Shown: positions 53,473 to 64,000 of the stretch, one piece after another
How positions within the stretch are numbered: position 1 is the stretch's first letter
Layout of the letters: each line of letters opens with the position of its first letter
NCBI RefSeq assembly: GCF_964355755.1
Contig: NC_092673.1
Coordinates: forward strand, 8,625,001-8,689,000
Source of the DNA: Antedon mediterranea
Taxonomy: Eukaryota; Echinodermata; Crinoidea; Comatulida; Antedonidae
Direction of reading: 5' to 3'
DNA length: 64,000 nucleotides
The notes under the pieces: model-generated
The model's input: the letters and a program-made list of their open reading frames with translations, nothing else
What the model was told of the DNA's origin: nothing
Database searches by the model: none
Position numbers and translations under genes: made by a program

Positions 53473-55842
53473 GTATTTCTTAAATATTTTAGATTCAAAA
53501 GCATATATTGATAAATGGCAACTCGGGTGTACATGCCTTAAAAGATTAATTGAATGTAGCCAACATGTTTACAATTGGTAAATGTTCATTTCACCACAAT
53601 CAGCTACAGTTGTTGTTCATTGTCTAATGAACAAAACTAATCCTTTTTGTAACAAATCTAATTTAACAAAACAACTTTTAATTATATATACCTATTTACT
53701 ACAGTAGCCATGGCTACTATGTATTAGCCAATCGAAACCTATTTGGTGGAGACATGGTTTGAACAGCAAACTATGGTTTGTTTTTTTATATTTTAGAAGA
53801 AAGAAAACAACTAAGTGGTAATAAAACAGTGTTAGGTTACCGAGGGGAAAAAACTATGAAGTATTCTTAGGTATTTATTACTTATTACCACCTCTAAAGA
53901 AGGTTAAACTAAAATAAAATCATCTCAGTTAAAAAACAAGCTATTTTTTAATTTTGGCCTTGTTATTAAAATATTTTGTAATTTTGGCCTTGGTGCTCCT
54001 TCGATTTAATTATACCGTTTTATAATTTTGTACTGTTTCTTGGAAAGCAATAAATATTACTTGCCTATTTTAGAGTGGATAGTCATCCTCGGCACATATC
54101 TAATAATTTAATATGCGACTCAAAATCCAAGATGGTCGTCAAGATTCAAAATGGCTGGCAAATTGTATTTTTAATGCCTATTAAAATTGGCTTTCAAAAC
54201 TGGAAGATTGGAAAATGTCATCATCAACATGCTTATAAATGAACAATGTGACTCCAAATTCATGGCTGCAACAATTCCAAAATCATATTGTAGTTGGGTG
54301 TGTGTCTGTGTTTTAACCCAGTAAAATGAAAGTCTTTGTATTTAGAGATAGAGATTTAGAAAACAATATTGAGAGATTTTAGTGAGATTTGAGAATTTTT
54401 AATGGCAGGTTTCTCTTTTTAAGAATTATTATTTCAAACTTTAAGTTTAGATAAATAAATAATTTGATTATAGAAGCAAATCTTTATTTAATTTAGTAGA
54501 ATTCTAATTATTCAGTTAGTTACATTACTGTACCTGTCACCAACATGGGTGCTAAGTGCATATTAATTAAAACTTGATTTTGATTATTGTTTTGAAACGT
54601 TGATATCCGCTTTTTGTTATTACTAGGTATATTTTGTATAAATTCTGTAGTAAATGTCTCTTTTATACAGCAAAGTATTATTATTAATACTATTCCAAAT
54701 TTATTCAAATAATAATCAAATAGTATTTTTGGTTGCCAAGTGACGTGGTTCCAGTTGAATGAAATACAAACAATACTTCTGCCATGATAATGTTTTCCAT
54801 TCAGCATTTATGAAAGATGTAAATTATAATATAATATTTTTGAAACGAAAATTGTCAACACTGATTATTTTGTTTATTGTTTTAAATAAATAAACAGGAT
54901 ATGCAGGACAAAAAATTCTATTAAGCGGGAATATAAATTATAAGATTGAAGATTTGGATATTAGTGCATGTTTGAAAAGTTGATAAATAGAGCCAAAGGA
55001 ATTGCGATAATCTTATGTAGATTTTTGCATTAGGTAATTGTATAACGTCTTATAGATTCATTAGTGAAAGTAGTTTGTAATGCAATTCTAAATGCTTTAT
55101 TCTACAAATAGAAATGTTAATGAAAGTATGGTCGCCATAGTTGTTAAAATCAATTTGATTAAGGTAATTTATTTTGATTAGGTACCATAATTTATGTTTG
55201 CACATTGTTATTTTAAAAATACTGGTTTTTTTTTTGAGGATTTTTATTTTCGACGATATGTATTGGTCCATCTGGCTGAAGTTGGTCATTATTACCCTCA
55301 GTACAATACAATTTGACAAGAAAATAACAACAATTAAAAACTAGATTTGAACTCGTCACTTTGTTCGGGATATCCGCGCGCGCAAACGCAACATGCACAT
55401 ACTTTAAACTATTTGAACTTCGACAATTATTATGCCATCCTATGACATGAATTAAGAATGTTTACAGTGCTGTTTGTACCTATTTTGTAGCATACAGCAT
55501 ATTACAGTATTTACAGAATACACTGTATGTTATATACAGTGTAGCATAGACGAAATTATGAGACCCATCTTTTAAATCCAATTATTAACACGATGACGTC
55601 ATCAATTTAACATATAAAGATAATCATTTTAGAAGATAATTATCTAAATAATTACATTAATTCAAATTAAAAAAATTTTGGGCACGTAAAAGAGAAATAC
55701 GCTCTCGTTTAAACGCAATGAACTTGACGCTGACGATGAAAATATGACTTTTTTAATTCAACTGGCCATATGATGACATCACAACATCTGATTGGCAAAA
55801 TATTAACATGAATTCGTATCTACAATCCAATAGCTTCAAGAA
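53473..55842. other. Unassigned AT-rich stretch
   Basis: No gene recognised. Short minus-strand frames (54520-54807, 55050-55319) are AT-driven and lack motifs. Weak ACAGTATA inverted words lie at 55500-55545. Confidence 0.4.
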
Positions 55843-55845
55843 AAC

Positions 55846-55945
55846 GTTTTAACACTTTGACTGCCAAACACGAAGATCTTCGTGTTTGGAAACACAACGT
55901 TTGACTGCCAAACACGAAGATCTTTGTGTTTTGCGTTTTTTTACG
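55846..55945 (+). repeat. piggyBac-type end with palindromic direct repeats
   Basis: TTAACACTTTGACTGCC resembles the outer end of piggyBac-type elements (TTAA followed by a CACTTTGACTGCC-like end). It runs into a perfect 26 bp palindrome centred on AGATCT (CCAAACACGAAG and its inverse). A second GACTGCCAAACACGAAGATC follows about 45 bp later. The opposite end was not found. Confidence 0.5.
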
Positions 55946-56800
55946 AAATCCGGTAGATAGGTTAATTATTGGTATATACTATAAATATGGACACTATATT
56001 CGGACTGGACCGTCAATATTTTACTATGAAAGTAACTAATCTGGTTACGAACGACTGTCAAAATGGTACCGGTCGAAATAACATACACCGCGCATCACAG
56101 TAGCGCATAGAGCGATGGCTTGGCGCATTGTGTATCGGTCGCGCTATAGCTATGCCGCCGAAGCATTACAAAGGTTCTCAGTCCTTCGTTTAAGTAAAAA
56201 GCAGGAGAGCACTAAATTGCTCTCCTCGAATTTCCGAGGAAAGCAATTGCTCTCCTAGTAAAAAATTCTGGGGGTTTCGAAAAAAATACATCAAAAAGGT
56301 GTTTTGGCAATGTTTGCATAATAGAAAAAAAAACAACTTTTACTACAAAGCTTAGTCTTCAAACATATTTTTTTATTTATTTTTATTTTTTTACATTTAT
56401 TTTATTAAAACAAAGTAAAAAACAGTTATTAATATAATGGTACAGTTACTAATATCAATGAACCAGCGCAGACTTGGCCCTTTAATAAAGTCTAGTGCCT
56501 ATTGACAAATCAAAAATGTAATACACAGTGCTAAACATGCATAATTTAACAAGACAGCAGACAGTGCGATTATATCAGCTGAGTGTTAAAAGAATTGATT
56601 ATGATGATTCAAAATGACGAGTCAGAAGAAATGCTAGTATTGGTCTCCTCATTGTCAAAGTACAGCATGTCCATTAATTCTGGCTCAGAATCGCCGCTGT
56701 CGCTAGAATCATTCGATCATTCTTCCTCTTCACTTGACTCAGACTCATCTCTATTTCTGATTATAGGGACCACGTAGATTTCCTGTTGTTGGAGCTTTCG
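55946..56800. other. 3' flank of the hAT-like gene
   Basis: Contains a hairpin-like GGAGAGCA...TGCTCTCC block at 56204-56260, similar in style to that at 49330-49375. A short plus-strand Ser/Glu-rich frame at 56583-56777 is probably chance. Confidence 0.4.
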
Positions 56801-57809
56801 TCACTTGGTTTGCATGTAATGATTTAGTGCATAATCAATAATTTCTTCTTTCTCCGTTTTCGACCACAGGCCATCGTTTGCTTTTATTAGGTTCTCCATG
56901 GTGTTATGTTGAAGTGACAACCTTCGATCTGAAAGTATTGCTGTGACCATGCTAAAGCCACGCTCTACAGTGCTATTGCTTACTCCGATGGCCATCACAA
57001 TTTCAACTAACAGACACACATTTGCATATTCATGTTTCCTGTATTCAAGTACTTTTTGCCACAGTTCTTTAGTCGACATTCCTTGGTAGAAGTTCTTATA
57101 TACAATCGTCAAACTTTTCCACTCTCGCTTGACTTTTGAGTGGTCAAAACCAGCAGCTTCTAAAGTATTTGCAAAATGATCCGAGACCAAACTCATTGCT
57201 TCCAATTCAGATTCTGAATCTTCTCTCCAGTTGGCTGGATTTAACCAAGATGTATGTGGGTAAATACTATGGTTAAAAGAAGCAAATCGATCATCAATGC
57301 ACTGTGTCAAACCAGTGGCAGAATTTTCTTTTACTGTGTTAGTGGTGGTCTGCAATGGAGCAGCATGTCGCCTCTTTCATTCTGTCGTACGATATTGAAA
57401 CAAATTCTCGATTTACCTGACTTCTCCTCATATGTCCAGTTTTCGGGAGTTCTCGAGAGATTGTGTGATCATTGCTGCAGGTGTAGCCAGTTGTTGTGAC
57501 CAAGGTGGATGCATCTTCCCCATCTAGCAAATCTTGTAACAGCATCTTCGTTGTTTCTAGATATGGCATCACCTCAAAAATGTGAATGTCTCCTTTTTCA
57601 AATTGAAGAGACAGAGAGGAGATAATTGTTAAAATCTCAATGTTTCAAGGAATTGTGAATCTCTTAAGTGCTTAAGGATACCTTGAAACTTTGCATTTAA
57701 TGTACTGTGTTGTTTGTTGGCAATTGAATTCTCAATAGCCTGGGCTAATGGTATCCAGTTATGGAGGAGTATACGGGCTCCCTTCATCTGGTGACTTACA
57801 AAACGTGTC

Positions 57810-57843
<34 letters not shown>

Positions 57844-58974
57844 CATTTCAACACATACATAATACAAAATTAATATATAAAGGCAACGTAACTATTAAAA
57901 AGATAATGATAATAAATAACCAATGTACCTTTGGGAATTTATATATCTGAACATCCAACGCTTTCGCTGTTTCCTCGAAATGGCGTTTAAATTTCCCTGA
58001 ACGTTTCATCAGGTAAAAAATTGTTATCATTAGGTCTTTTATTTGCTGAAATGATTTTTCCTTCATTAACGTGTCTTTTATTTACAGCAAGCTCTAGCCT
58101 ATGTGAGGTACAGTAGATTTTAATGAGCCATGGACGTCCAGCCCTTGCAATTCTTACCAGAAGACCATTATAGATTCCTGTAAGAAAAAAAAAAACAAAC
58201 AAATGTACATAAAATTCAGTAAATTATTAAATATCATAAATAATAAATTTAAATTTTTCATCAGAAGAAAAATAAATTAGGGAACGAAAGTTGCATTATG
58301 ATTGTTTGTTTTGAGGAGAACAAATATAAAGTTAAATTTTCTTATACCAACCAACTTGTATTCACAGCTTCTCCATCTGCTGTAACGGATACCAAAGCTT
58401 TTATATATTTTTCTTCGGGGATCTTAATCTTTTCCTGAAGTGCCTCATCAATTGATTTAAAAAGATTCTCTGCTGTACCATCTCCAAAACTATCTATGTC
58501 TTCCAATGCAACAACAAAATATACTGGCCCACCATTCTTTAACAAGCGAGCCATTACAAGCTCCTTCTCATTTCCAGTTTTCCTTGCCTGGGACCCATCA
58601 CTGAGCACTGAAAATGCATTGCAAGTGGACAAGAGAGAACCAATCTTCTCACGAATAGCATCAGCAATTTCACTTACAAACTCTCTTGCTTTATCGCTGC
58701 TTTCTGCGCCTTGAATTAAATTTACTCCATTAGTTTTCTGCACCCTCACAAGGGTCTTAAATGAAGTAAGTGGTAGCCCATCAACAGCTAAGCAGTAAGC
58801 AGTTATCAACTTTCTGTATGCATCATATGCTTGTTTGTGTATTGCATAATCAATACAGGGTTGTGTTCGCTTGACAGCAGTAGATGGACCAGCACCACTG
58901 TCCTCTTCACCCAGAGTTAGTAATTTTTGGTAGTCTAGACCAATGCTGTGAGCCTTTAAACGCAAAGCAAACAT
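56801..58974 (-). pseudogene. hAT transposase-like gene (KIAA1586/ZNF862-like), broken
   Basis: Minus-strand pieces run in protein order. 58974-58342 encodes 210 residues with a predicted first catalytic Asp (AFSVLSDGSQ) and a second (VTADGEAVN). 58177 to about 57960 follows a good splice acceptor (TTTCTTACAG) and holds the hAT motif CTSHRLELAV. A 4 bp insertion near 58080 shifts the frame, and it continues with SFQQIKDLM and HFEETAKAL. 57800-57340 continues with NWIPLAQAIENSIANK, interrupted by stops. 57355-56801 gives the C-terminal dimerisation domain with STVERGFSM and LSDRRLSL, ending TGA. An A-run of ~28 bases (minus sense) lies in the apparent intron near 57830. Frameshifts near 58080 and 57350 argue for a pseudogene. 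Family resemblance is from motif memory only. Confidence 0.8.
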
Positions 58975-59173
58975 AACAATGATTATTAATTAAAAAGACA
59001 TTGCGAACAACTAGGGTTAGTTTTTTTTTCAATAATGTTTTAAATATTTTTTTTATTTATTTATACAAATTCAGGGGGGGGGGGTAAAATATTTTTCTAT
59101 TTAATCAATAAGTAAGTCATGTACAGTAATGAATAATTTTAAAGAATATATTTACTTTATTATAATAGTATAG

Positions 59174-59844
59174 TACCGTACTGACGCGGGTATAAGCCCA
59201 CCCCCCTCGAACATGAAATCACGTCAAGTTTGGGGGGTGGGCTTATACCCGAGGATCCAAAAATGCAGATCGTCAAAAACAGCACATGTACACTGTGTAT
59301 TCCACCATGCGAGCGAGCGCCCTCACGTGTACGACGTTGCCTCTAAATACACGAGGTGTAGAGTGTCGGAAAATTAAGTTTATAGTTCGTGTAATTTATC
59401 GTAGAATATCTTATTTTAAACATCAATTTAACAAGAATTTATCAAGCAGAAAAGCAAGTATACAATGTTCGTTAAATAGAAATGTACCAAAGAAATTTAA
59501 TAAGCTTGTTTATGGCAGCCAATACCAAATAGTGGTTTTCCGTTTTGGCGACTTGTAGCGTCGTGTGTGAAGCGATCTTGGACCGCGATGGAGTGTAAAC
59601 AAAACAGGACCGCTAGGCCTCATATGGCCTAGCGTATATTAGCCTAGCTTGGTTATGATCAAAGGTAGGTGTATTCGGTGTATGGACGTCGCCAAATACA
59701 AAATAATGTATTACGACACGCACTGTAGATCTTCGAATTAATGGGTGGGCTTATACCCGAGTGCCTCATTTTTCATGAAAATTAGTCAAAAGTCGGGGGT
59801 GGGCTTATACCCGAGTATGGGCTTATACCCGCGTCAGTACGGTA
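59174..59844. mobile_element. Tc1/mariner-like MITE
   Basis: It is flanked by TA. Its inverted ends are CCGTACTGACGCGGGTAT followed by AAGCCCA. Extra GTGGGCTTATACCCGAG copies lie just inside both ends. 671 bp, non-coding. TA target sites suggest Tc1/mariner, although other TA-inserting families are possible. It lies in the probable large intron or broken region between the two hAT-like gene parts. Confidence 0.75.
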
Positions 59845-60498
59845 ATAATAATAAGCATATTATTAACAGCAAGTCGATTCACTGTCTCCAAAACTAATTG
59901 TCAAAAATAAAGTATTCCTATCATAATTTTTATCAATTAAATCTTGTGTTTGTCTACTCCGCAGTCGAAAATACAAGCTCAGATTTCTTGTTTTATGTAA
60001 ACAAAATGTTGCGGCATGAACGGATAACAGTAGCCATGGAAACGAGAACCCTGGACAGCACAGCTTTTATTCACAATCTTCAAACGGTACACCGCCACAT
60101 GCTTACCCTGGGCGGCTCCTTATTGTTCAACGAGATGTGCTAGCGATCAAATGGAGCATGTATTGTAAATCCGAACACCCCGAAAAACAGAATTTCACGC
60201 TAGATACAATACATCTAAGTTTATTTCTATTCTTAAATCTTAGCTCATTAAAATGTATTCTAAAACGGAACAAATTGCTATTTTTTAAAACAAATATAAA
60301 ACATTATTTTAGGTTAACACAAGTTAAAGCTCTAAATAACTTTTGATCGAAAGCATGTGACTTTTTTCAGTCAGTCACTGCGCAAAACCACGAGCATTAT
60401 ACAAAGTCACAGTGGCTACCACGTGCTTTTTAGTAAACAACATTGGGGCTTTTGAACAACGCAGTTCTCGGCCGAGAAAAATAATAACAAATAGAATA
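59845..60498. other. Unassigned stretch
   Basis: No gene recognised. A short plus-strand frame at 59898-60143 has no motif. Confidence 0.4.
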
Positions 60499-61367
60499 AG
60501 GCGTCATGTCCAAATGTTTTCAAACTGACAAAGCTCGTTAATCGCGTTTTCTTTTGTTTTTAGCGTTAGCATGAAAATTCTAAAATCGTCAGACCGTTTG
60601 GAAAATGGACAATATGCATAGCTTGTAATAGTTCCGCCCACTAACATGCTTGACTGATTTTTACGAATCGTTTAACGTCGTTGCGAATCGCTTCGTGAAC
60701 GTCGTTTAACGATGAGTCATCACAAACAGGCCCAAACAATTCGTTTCAGTTTGCCTTTAAATTAAGAGAGTTTGTAGCTGAATTGTATTCCGGGGGTACA
60801 GATTTCAAACATCATTCTACCATGTTTATAAGTTCGTAACCTCAATAAATAATTTAATATTAATAATAAACAGGAGCCTGGAATGTTTTTAGTCGCTTTC
60901 TTTTAGATAGCCGACTGAAAATATCATTAGGAAGTTCATACGATGAACTAAGCACCTGAGACAATAGCAACACGATGTGCCACGCCACCGGTGAACTATT
61001 CACATCTCACTTCTAAATGCTTTAGCGAACGTCTACAGTAGCCGATCGATAAAAATCTAAAAATAGCAGCAGTGAATGCTCGGCTGACCGTCGGTGTTCG
61101 CGCGCTCATAGATTGCAGACCGATAACATAAGAAGGTATTAAAGTACCTAGATGTTGGTCACGCGATATCCTCTTTTTCCTCCTGTTCACAGCGCTCACA
61201 TGTTACTTCAAATTCTGCCGGTCAGTAATCTTATTTAATAGATTGTTGAAAAGATGACTGATCATTAATTTAATTCATTTAATGTTTGATTCTATTTTTG
61301 TGCTTTATTTTATTTTGTTTATCTTTATAAATTTGATTTATTTTAATTTAATTTTTATTGTTATATA

Positions 61368-61690
61368 TGTCTCGTCATTTTGTAATTTTGTGAGGGTCCC
61401 TAATGATCAGCTTCGGCTGGATGGATCACCCTCGTAAAATATTCTTGAAAATAAATATATAAATCATTGGCTATTTTTCCGTTGCACAAGGGCCTAGTTG
61501 TATTAATAATAATAATTATTAATACAACTATTATGTCTCGTATTGTAATTTTGTGAGTGTCCCTAATGATCAGCTTCGGCTGGATGGACCACCCTCGTAA
61601 AATATTCTTGAAAATAAATATATAAATCATTGGCTATTTTTCCGTTGCACAAGGGCCTAGTTGTATTAATAATAATAATTATTATACTTA
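61368..61690 (+). repeat. Tandem duplication of a LINE 3' tail, ~165 bp unit
   Basis: TGTCTCGT..TGTAATTTTGTGAG starts at 61368 and again at 61533. Each unit continues through TAATGATCAGCTTCGGCTGG, ACCCTCGTAAAATATTCTTG and a (AAAT)n-like segment to CAAGGGCCTAGTTGTATT and (AAT)n. The two units are nearly identical, so duplication is recent. The sequence resembles a LINE 3' UTR; no RT is attached. Confidence 0.8.
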
Positions 61691-61929
61691 TTAAACAAGG
61701 AATATATTGATTTTGTATTTATTTTGTGAAGGCTTTTGAGCTTTGTCGTCGCTGTATTTTTTAATTTGTTAACTAAGTTAGAATTTACTAGCATAATATA
61801 ATACTGTAAAACCAGACACTTTTGTGACATAAAACTTTCGCAAATTTGAAAAGTACAAGTAAATAACTGTATACTGTAAAAAAAAGATCGCGTTAATCGA
61901 TTGTGGATGCGATCTTCGTATATATCGAA

Positions 61930-62600
61930 CATCTGTCGATCCAGAAACGATGCCCACAAAAAAGATGGTAAAACATTCATTCTAAATATAGTATCAAAAC
62001 GTTCAAGTCGCTCAAAAAGATTGCCGACAGAAGACCGTAATTAATACAGACCTGGGTTTTTTGGCTTGAAACGCGATACTACTCGATGTTTTACCGCAAC
62101 CTCTAACATGATATTTTTTAACTCAGTACGGCCGTCCATTAGAGGGTGGTGCATGCTCTGCTGAAGACAATAAAACAGTAATTAAGATCGTGTACCTGGA
62201 TTTCCTCTATTTATATCTAAACTGTTCCCAGACTCCGATCCACTCGCATGTTTTTCCCACTCCAAATTCTGGTCGGCCCTTTTTCTTTACACAATATATT
62301 AATCGTTTAAAAAAAGGCCTGACTGGTAAATCTTAACATGGAATATATATTTATTTTGCATATATTTTGTTGGTGTCCTAGCCCAGGTGTCGTTGTTTTT
62401 ATAATTCGCTAACCCAAGGTAGGATTAAATAATTTATAGTGTTGGCCGCCGAAACTAGGCTAGCCTGAACTCTCTCTGTGTGAGCCGAGGTCCACGGGCC
62501 CGATGTCGTCTTCCAACTTTAAATAGGCTTTAATTAGCGAATAATACATTGTTTGTGTGTATTGTCCATGCTTCTAAAGGCGTTAAAACAAACGACGTTT
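61930..62600 (+). mobile_element. Family D copy, uninterrupted
   Basis: It matches 48835-49307 and continues through the junction where element C is inserted in D1, with TTTATAGTGTTGGCCGCCGA, CACGGGCCCGATG and GTCCATGCTTCTAAAGGCG. It serves as the empty-site reference for D1. It lies inside the TIR element at 60499-62774. Confidence 0.65.
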
Positions 62601-62860
62601 AACGCTAGCGTGCGTCTAACGGCTACACAATTACAGTGGGCGGTGGGCGCTACAATACTAAATGCATATTTCAATTAGCTCTTTTACGATCGTTGCACGC
62701 GTTAAACGATCAAGCTATCAACGGTGACCGTTTGACGCGGTTTGTACGTTTGGAAACATTTGGACATGACGCCTAATTGATTTGTACGGCTGTCATGTGA
62801 ATAAAACAATTTGTAATTTACGCAGTTTTTTTTTGTATATTATTTTCAAATAAATTTAAA

Positions 62861-63177
62861 TTAACAGTAGAAAATATCTAAAATAACAATAATAATGTTT
62901 ATGCAACTCATCTTTGATGATAGGTGTCTTTGAGCAGTATGTTTCGAGATGAATGAGGATCCTTCAGCATACTTCACAATGTCCTTTAAAGCCTGACCAC
63001 GGATTCGACCATCTCCCTTTATTTTCTCTATATACAGTACTTTCTGCAAACTTTGCACCAGATTTTCGTAACCATATCTCTGGCATTTATAATTTTTGTT
63101 TCATATCCAAAAATTGAAAAATTCCAAGCGTTGAATGTTGATAATTGTATAGGTTTTCCTTTTTCGGCCGCAGCCAT
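62861..63177 (-). pseudogene. BED-like zinc-finger exon, frameshifted
   Basis: The ATG at 63177 sits in a strong context (AACATGGCTGCG). Frame 1 reads MAAAEKGKPI, then FNAWNFSIFGYE and TKIWCKVC, ending at 63028. A one-base phase change near 63035 leads to a frame with KYAEGSSFISKHTAQRHLSSK-like residues. Cys-x2-Cys followed by a distant His-rich HTAQRH segment is the layout of a BED-type finger, usually the N-terminus of hAT transposase-like proteins. It lies upstream, on the same strand, of the hAT-like pieces at 56801-58974, so it may be their first exon. The linkage is inferred. Confidence 0.55.
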
Positions 63178-63706
63178 GTTGACTCGGTGAATGTGACGGA
63201 ATAATGACAATAGTCTACTTGTTAATTTCATGTTATTTATTCATTATCTAAATTCAGGATGTTGATTACAGGGTCACAGACGATTTGGTACCATGTTCCA
63301 GAAAAATAAGAACAATTAGCAGCCCTGTTATTTTGTCGGCTCTCTTTGATCTTCGTTGTCAGCGGGTAGTTGATAAAGCAGCTTAAAACTTTTCCCATAA
63401 ACAAACAAAAACATCTGACGTGTTCGCGAGATAAGACAATTCTTTGAATAGACACAGGTGTTACTTCAGAATGTTTTTAAAACGAAGAAAAACAACATAT
63501 TTTTAACAGTTATTTATTTGAAACGAAAATGTTTTTATAATACTGTATTTATTGTTATAGCATATTTATATACAAAACATACATACAAACAACACAACCA
63601 GCGCAGTGTTAGCGTAAATATAAAAACAAAATTGATTATCGGGAAAAAAAACACTGTTGCACGTGAAAGTGCATGATGTTGTATTATTAAAAATCATGAA
63701 TAGTTA
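63178..63706. other. Unassigned stretch upstream of the BED-like exon
   Basis: If the BED-like exon is genuine, its promoter should lie here on the minus strand. No clear TATA or initiator element was identified. No gene seen. Confidence 0.3.
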
Positions 63707-63749
63707 ATGTTTGGAATTAGAACAAATCTATCTAGAAAATATTTAAGAA

Positions 63750-63914
63750 CTAATACTAGCATCCGTTATCCCGTTTCTATTGTACCACGTGATTTTTTCT
63801 CTCGGTTTCTTTGCTCTCTATGCATCAATGATCTCATTGGGTTTCTCACGCCTACACCCACGTCGTGTGTGCATGATGATGTTGAGTTCATGGATTTCTT
63901 TAATCCATGTTGAG
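63750..63914 (+). pseudogene. Possible RT remnant
   Basis: A frame containing FLCSLCINDLIGF and, after ~20 residues, CVHDDVEFMDF resembles the LINE RT motifs LLFSLYINDL and FADDVKLM with substitutions at key residues. It is short and degraded, so the call is weak. Confidence 0.35.
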
Positions 63915-64000
63915 TTTAACACAGTCGGTCCTATTTTAAGCGAAGCCGAGATCATGTATAATAATAGGTCTGGCAAACAAACCGCATGTTTGGTTTTTGG

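Larger units (their letters stand above)
60499..62774. mobile_element. TIR element with AGGCGTCATGTCC ends
   Basis: AGGCGTCATGTCCAAATGTT at 60499 returns inverted at 62774. Further in, both sides carry GTTTAACG / CGTTAAAC words. It encloses a tandem LINE tail (61368-61690) and a family D copy (61930-62600). Target duplication unclear and no transposase found. Confidence 0.65.

Noticed and set aside
57817-57843. Evidence of a processed pseudogene poly(A) tail
   Set aside because: The A-run (minus sense) lies in the middle of the hAT-like gene, with coding sequence on both sides, so it is an intronic or inserted run.

Overview
This window is eukaryotic, AT-rich and almost entirely built of transposable elements and their debris. 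No complete host gene is evident. Several signs suggest a marine invertebrate deuterostome, most plausibly an echinoderm. A Gmr1-like Ty3/gypsy element is present, a group described from deuterostomes. AGGCCTA/CCTAGG words are heavily over-used, there is a tRNA-derived SINE with a Ser/Leu-type promoter, and several LINE clades coexist. The species cannot be fixed from the sequence alone.

Layout. 1-2200: a decayed satellite of about 150 bp units with a near-perfect 73 bp palindrome. 2204-7121: an intact Ty3/gypsy element (+) with identical 177 bp LTRs and one gag-pol ORF. 7152-17560: a pair of ~620 bp inverted repeats enclosing about 10 kb that holds nested elements: a TTAA-flanked element with a LINE fragment and a SINE inside it, and a hAT-like element that itself carries a 1.1 kb insertion with an 85 bp minisatellite. 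17579-19651: a TIR element with a 9 bp target duplication, interrupted by a MITE. 21899-25465: a GC-rich hAT-type end, then a second inverted copy of the same MITE, interrupted by a 1.87 kb hAT-like element with a perfect 8 bp target duplication. 25539-36849: inverted repeats enclosing diffuse tandem repeats, a complete 7.5 kb Gmr1-like retrotransposon (-) and a 13-unit ~130 bp satellite with higher-order structure. 36961-37016: a hammerhead ribozyme motif. 37413-40387: a 5'-truncated LINE with endonuclease and RT domains, frameshifted. 42.4-47.4 kb: decayed LINEs, including an L1/Tx1-like LINE inserted into another LINE with a 17 bp target duplication. 48.1-50.8 kb: an 18 bp minisatellite and a self-nested foldback cluster. 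51.6-53.5 kb: two MITE-type elements. 56.8-59.0 kb and 62.9-63.2 kb (-): pieces of a hAT transposase-like gene, a RNase-H-like core with the C-terminal dimerisation domain and a separate BED-like zinc-finger exon, split by MITEs and carrying frameshifts.

The two LTR elements are the only units that look intact. Each has identical or near-identical LTRs, a target duplication, a primer-binding site, a polypurine tract and an open gag-pol, so both inserted recently. In the Gmr1-like element integrase precedes reverse transcriptase, the reverse of normal Ty3/gypsy order. Everything else reads as an insertion history in which nested elements can be ordered from interrupted TIRs and target duplications. 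Splice sites, family names and element ages are inferences made without database searches.
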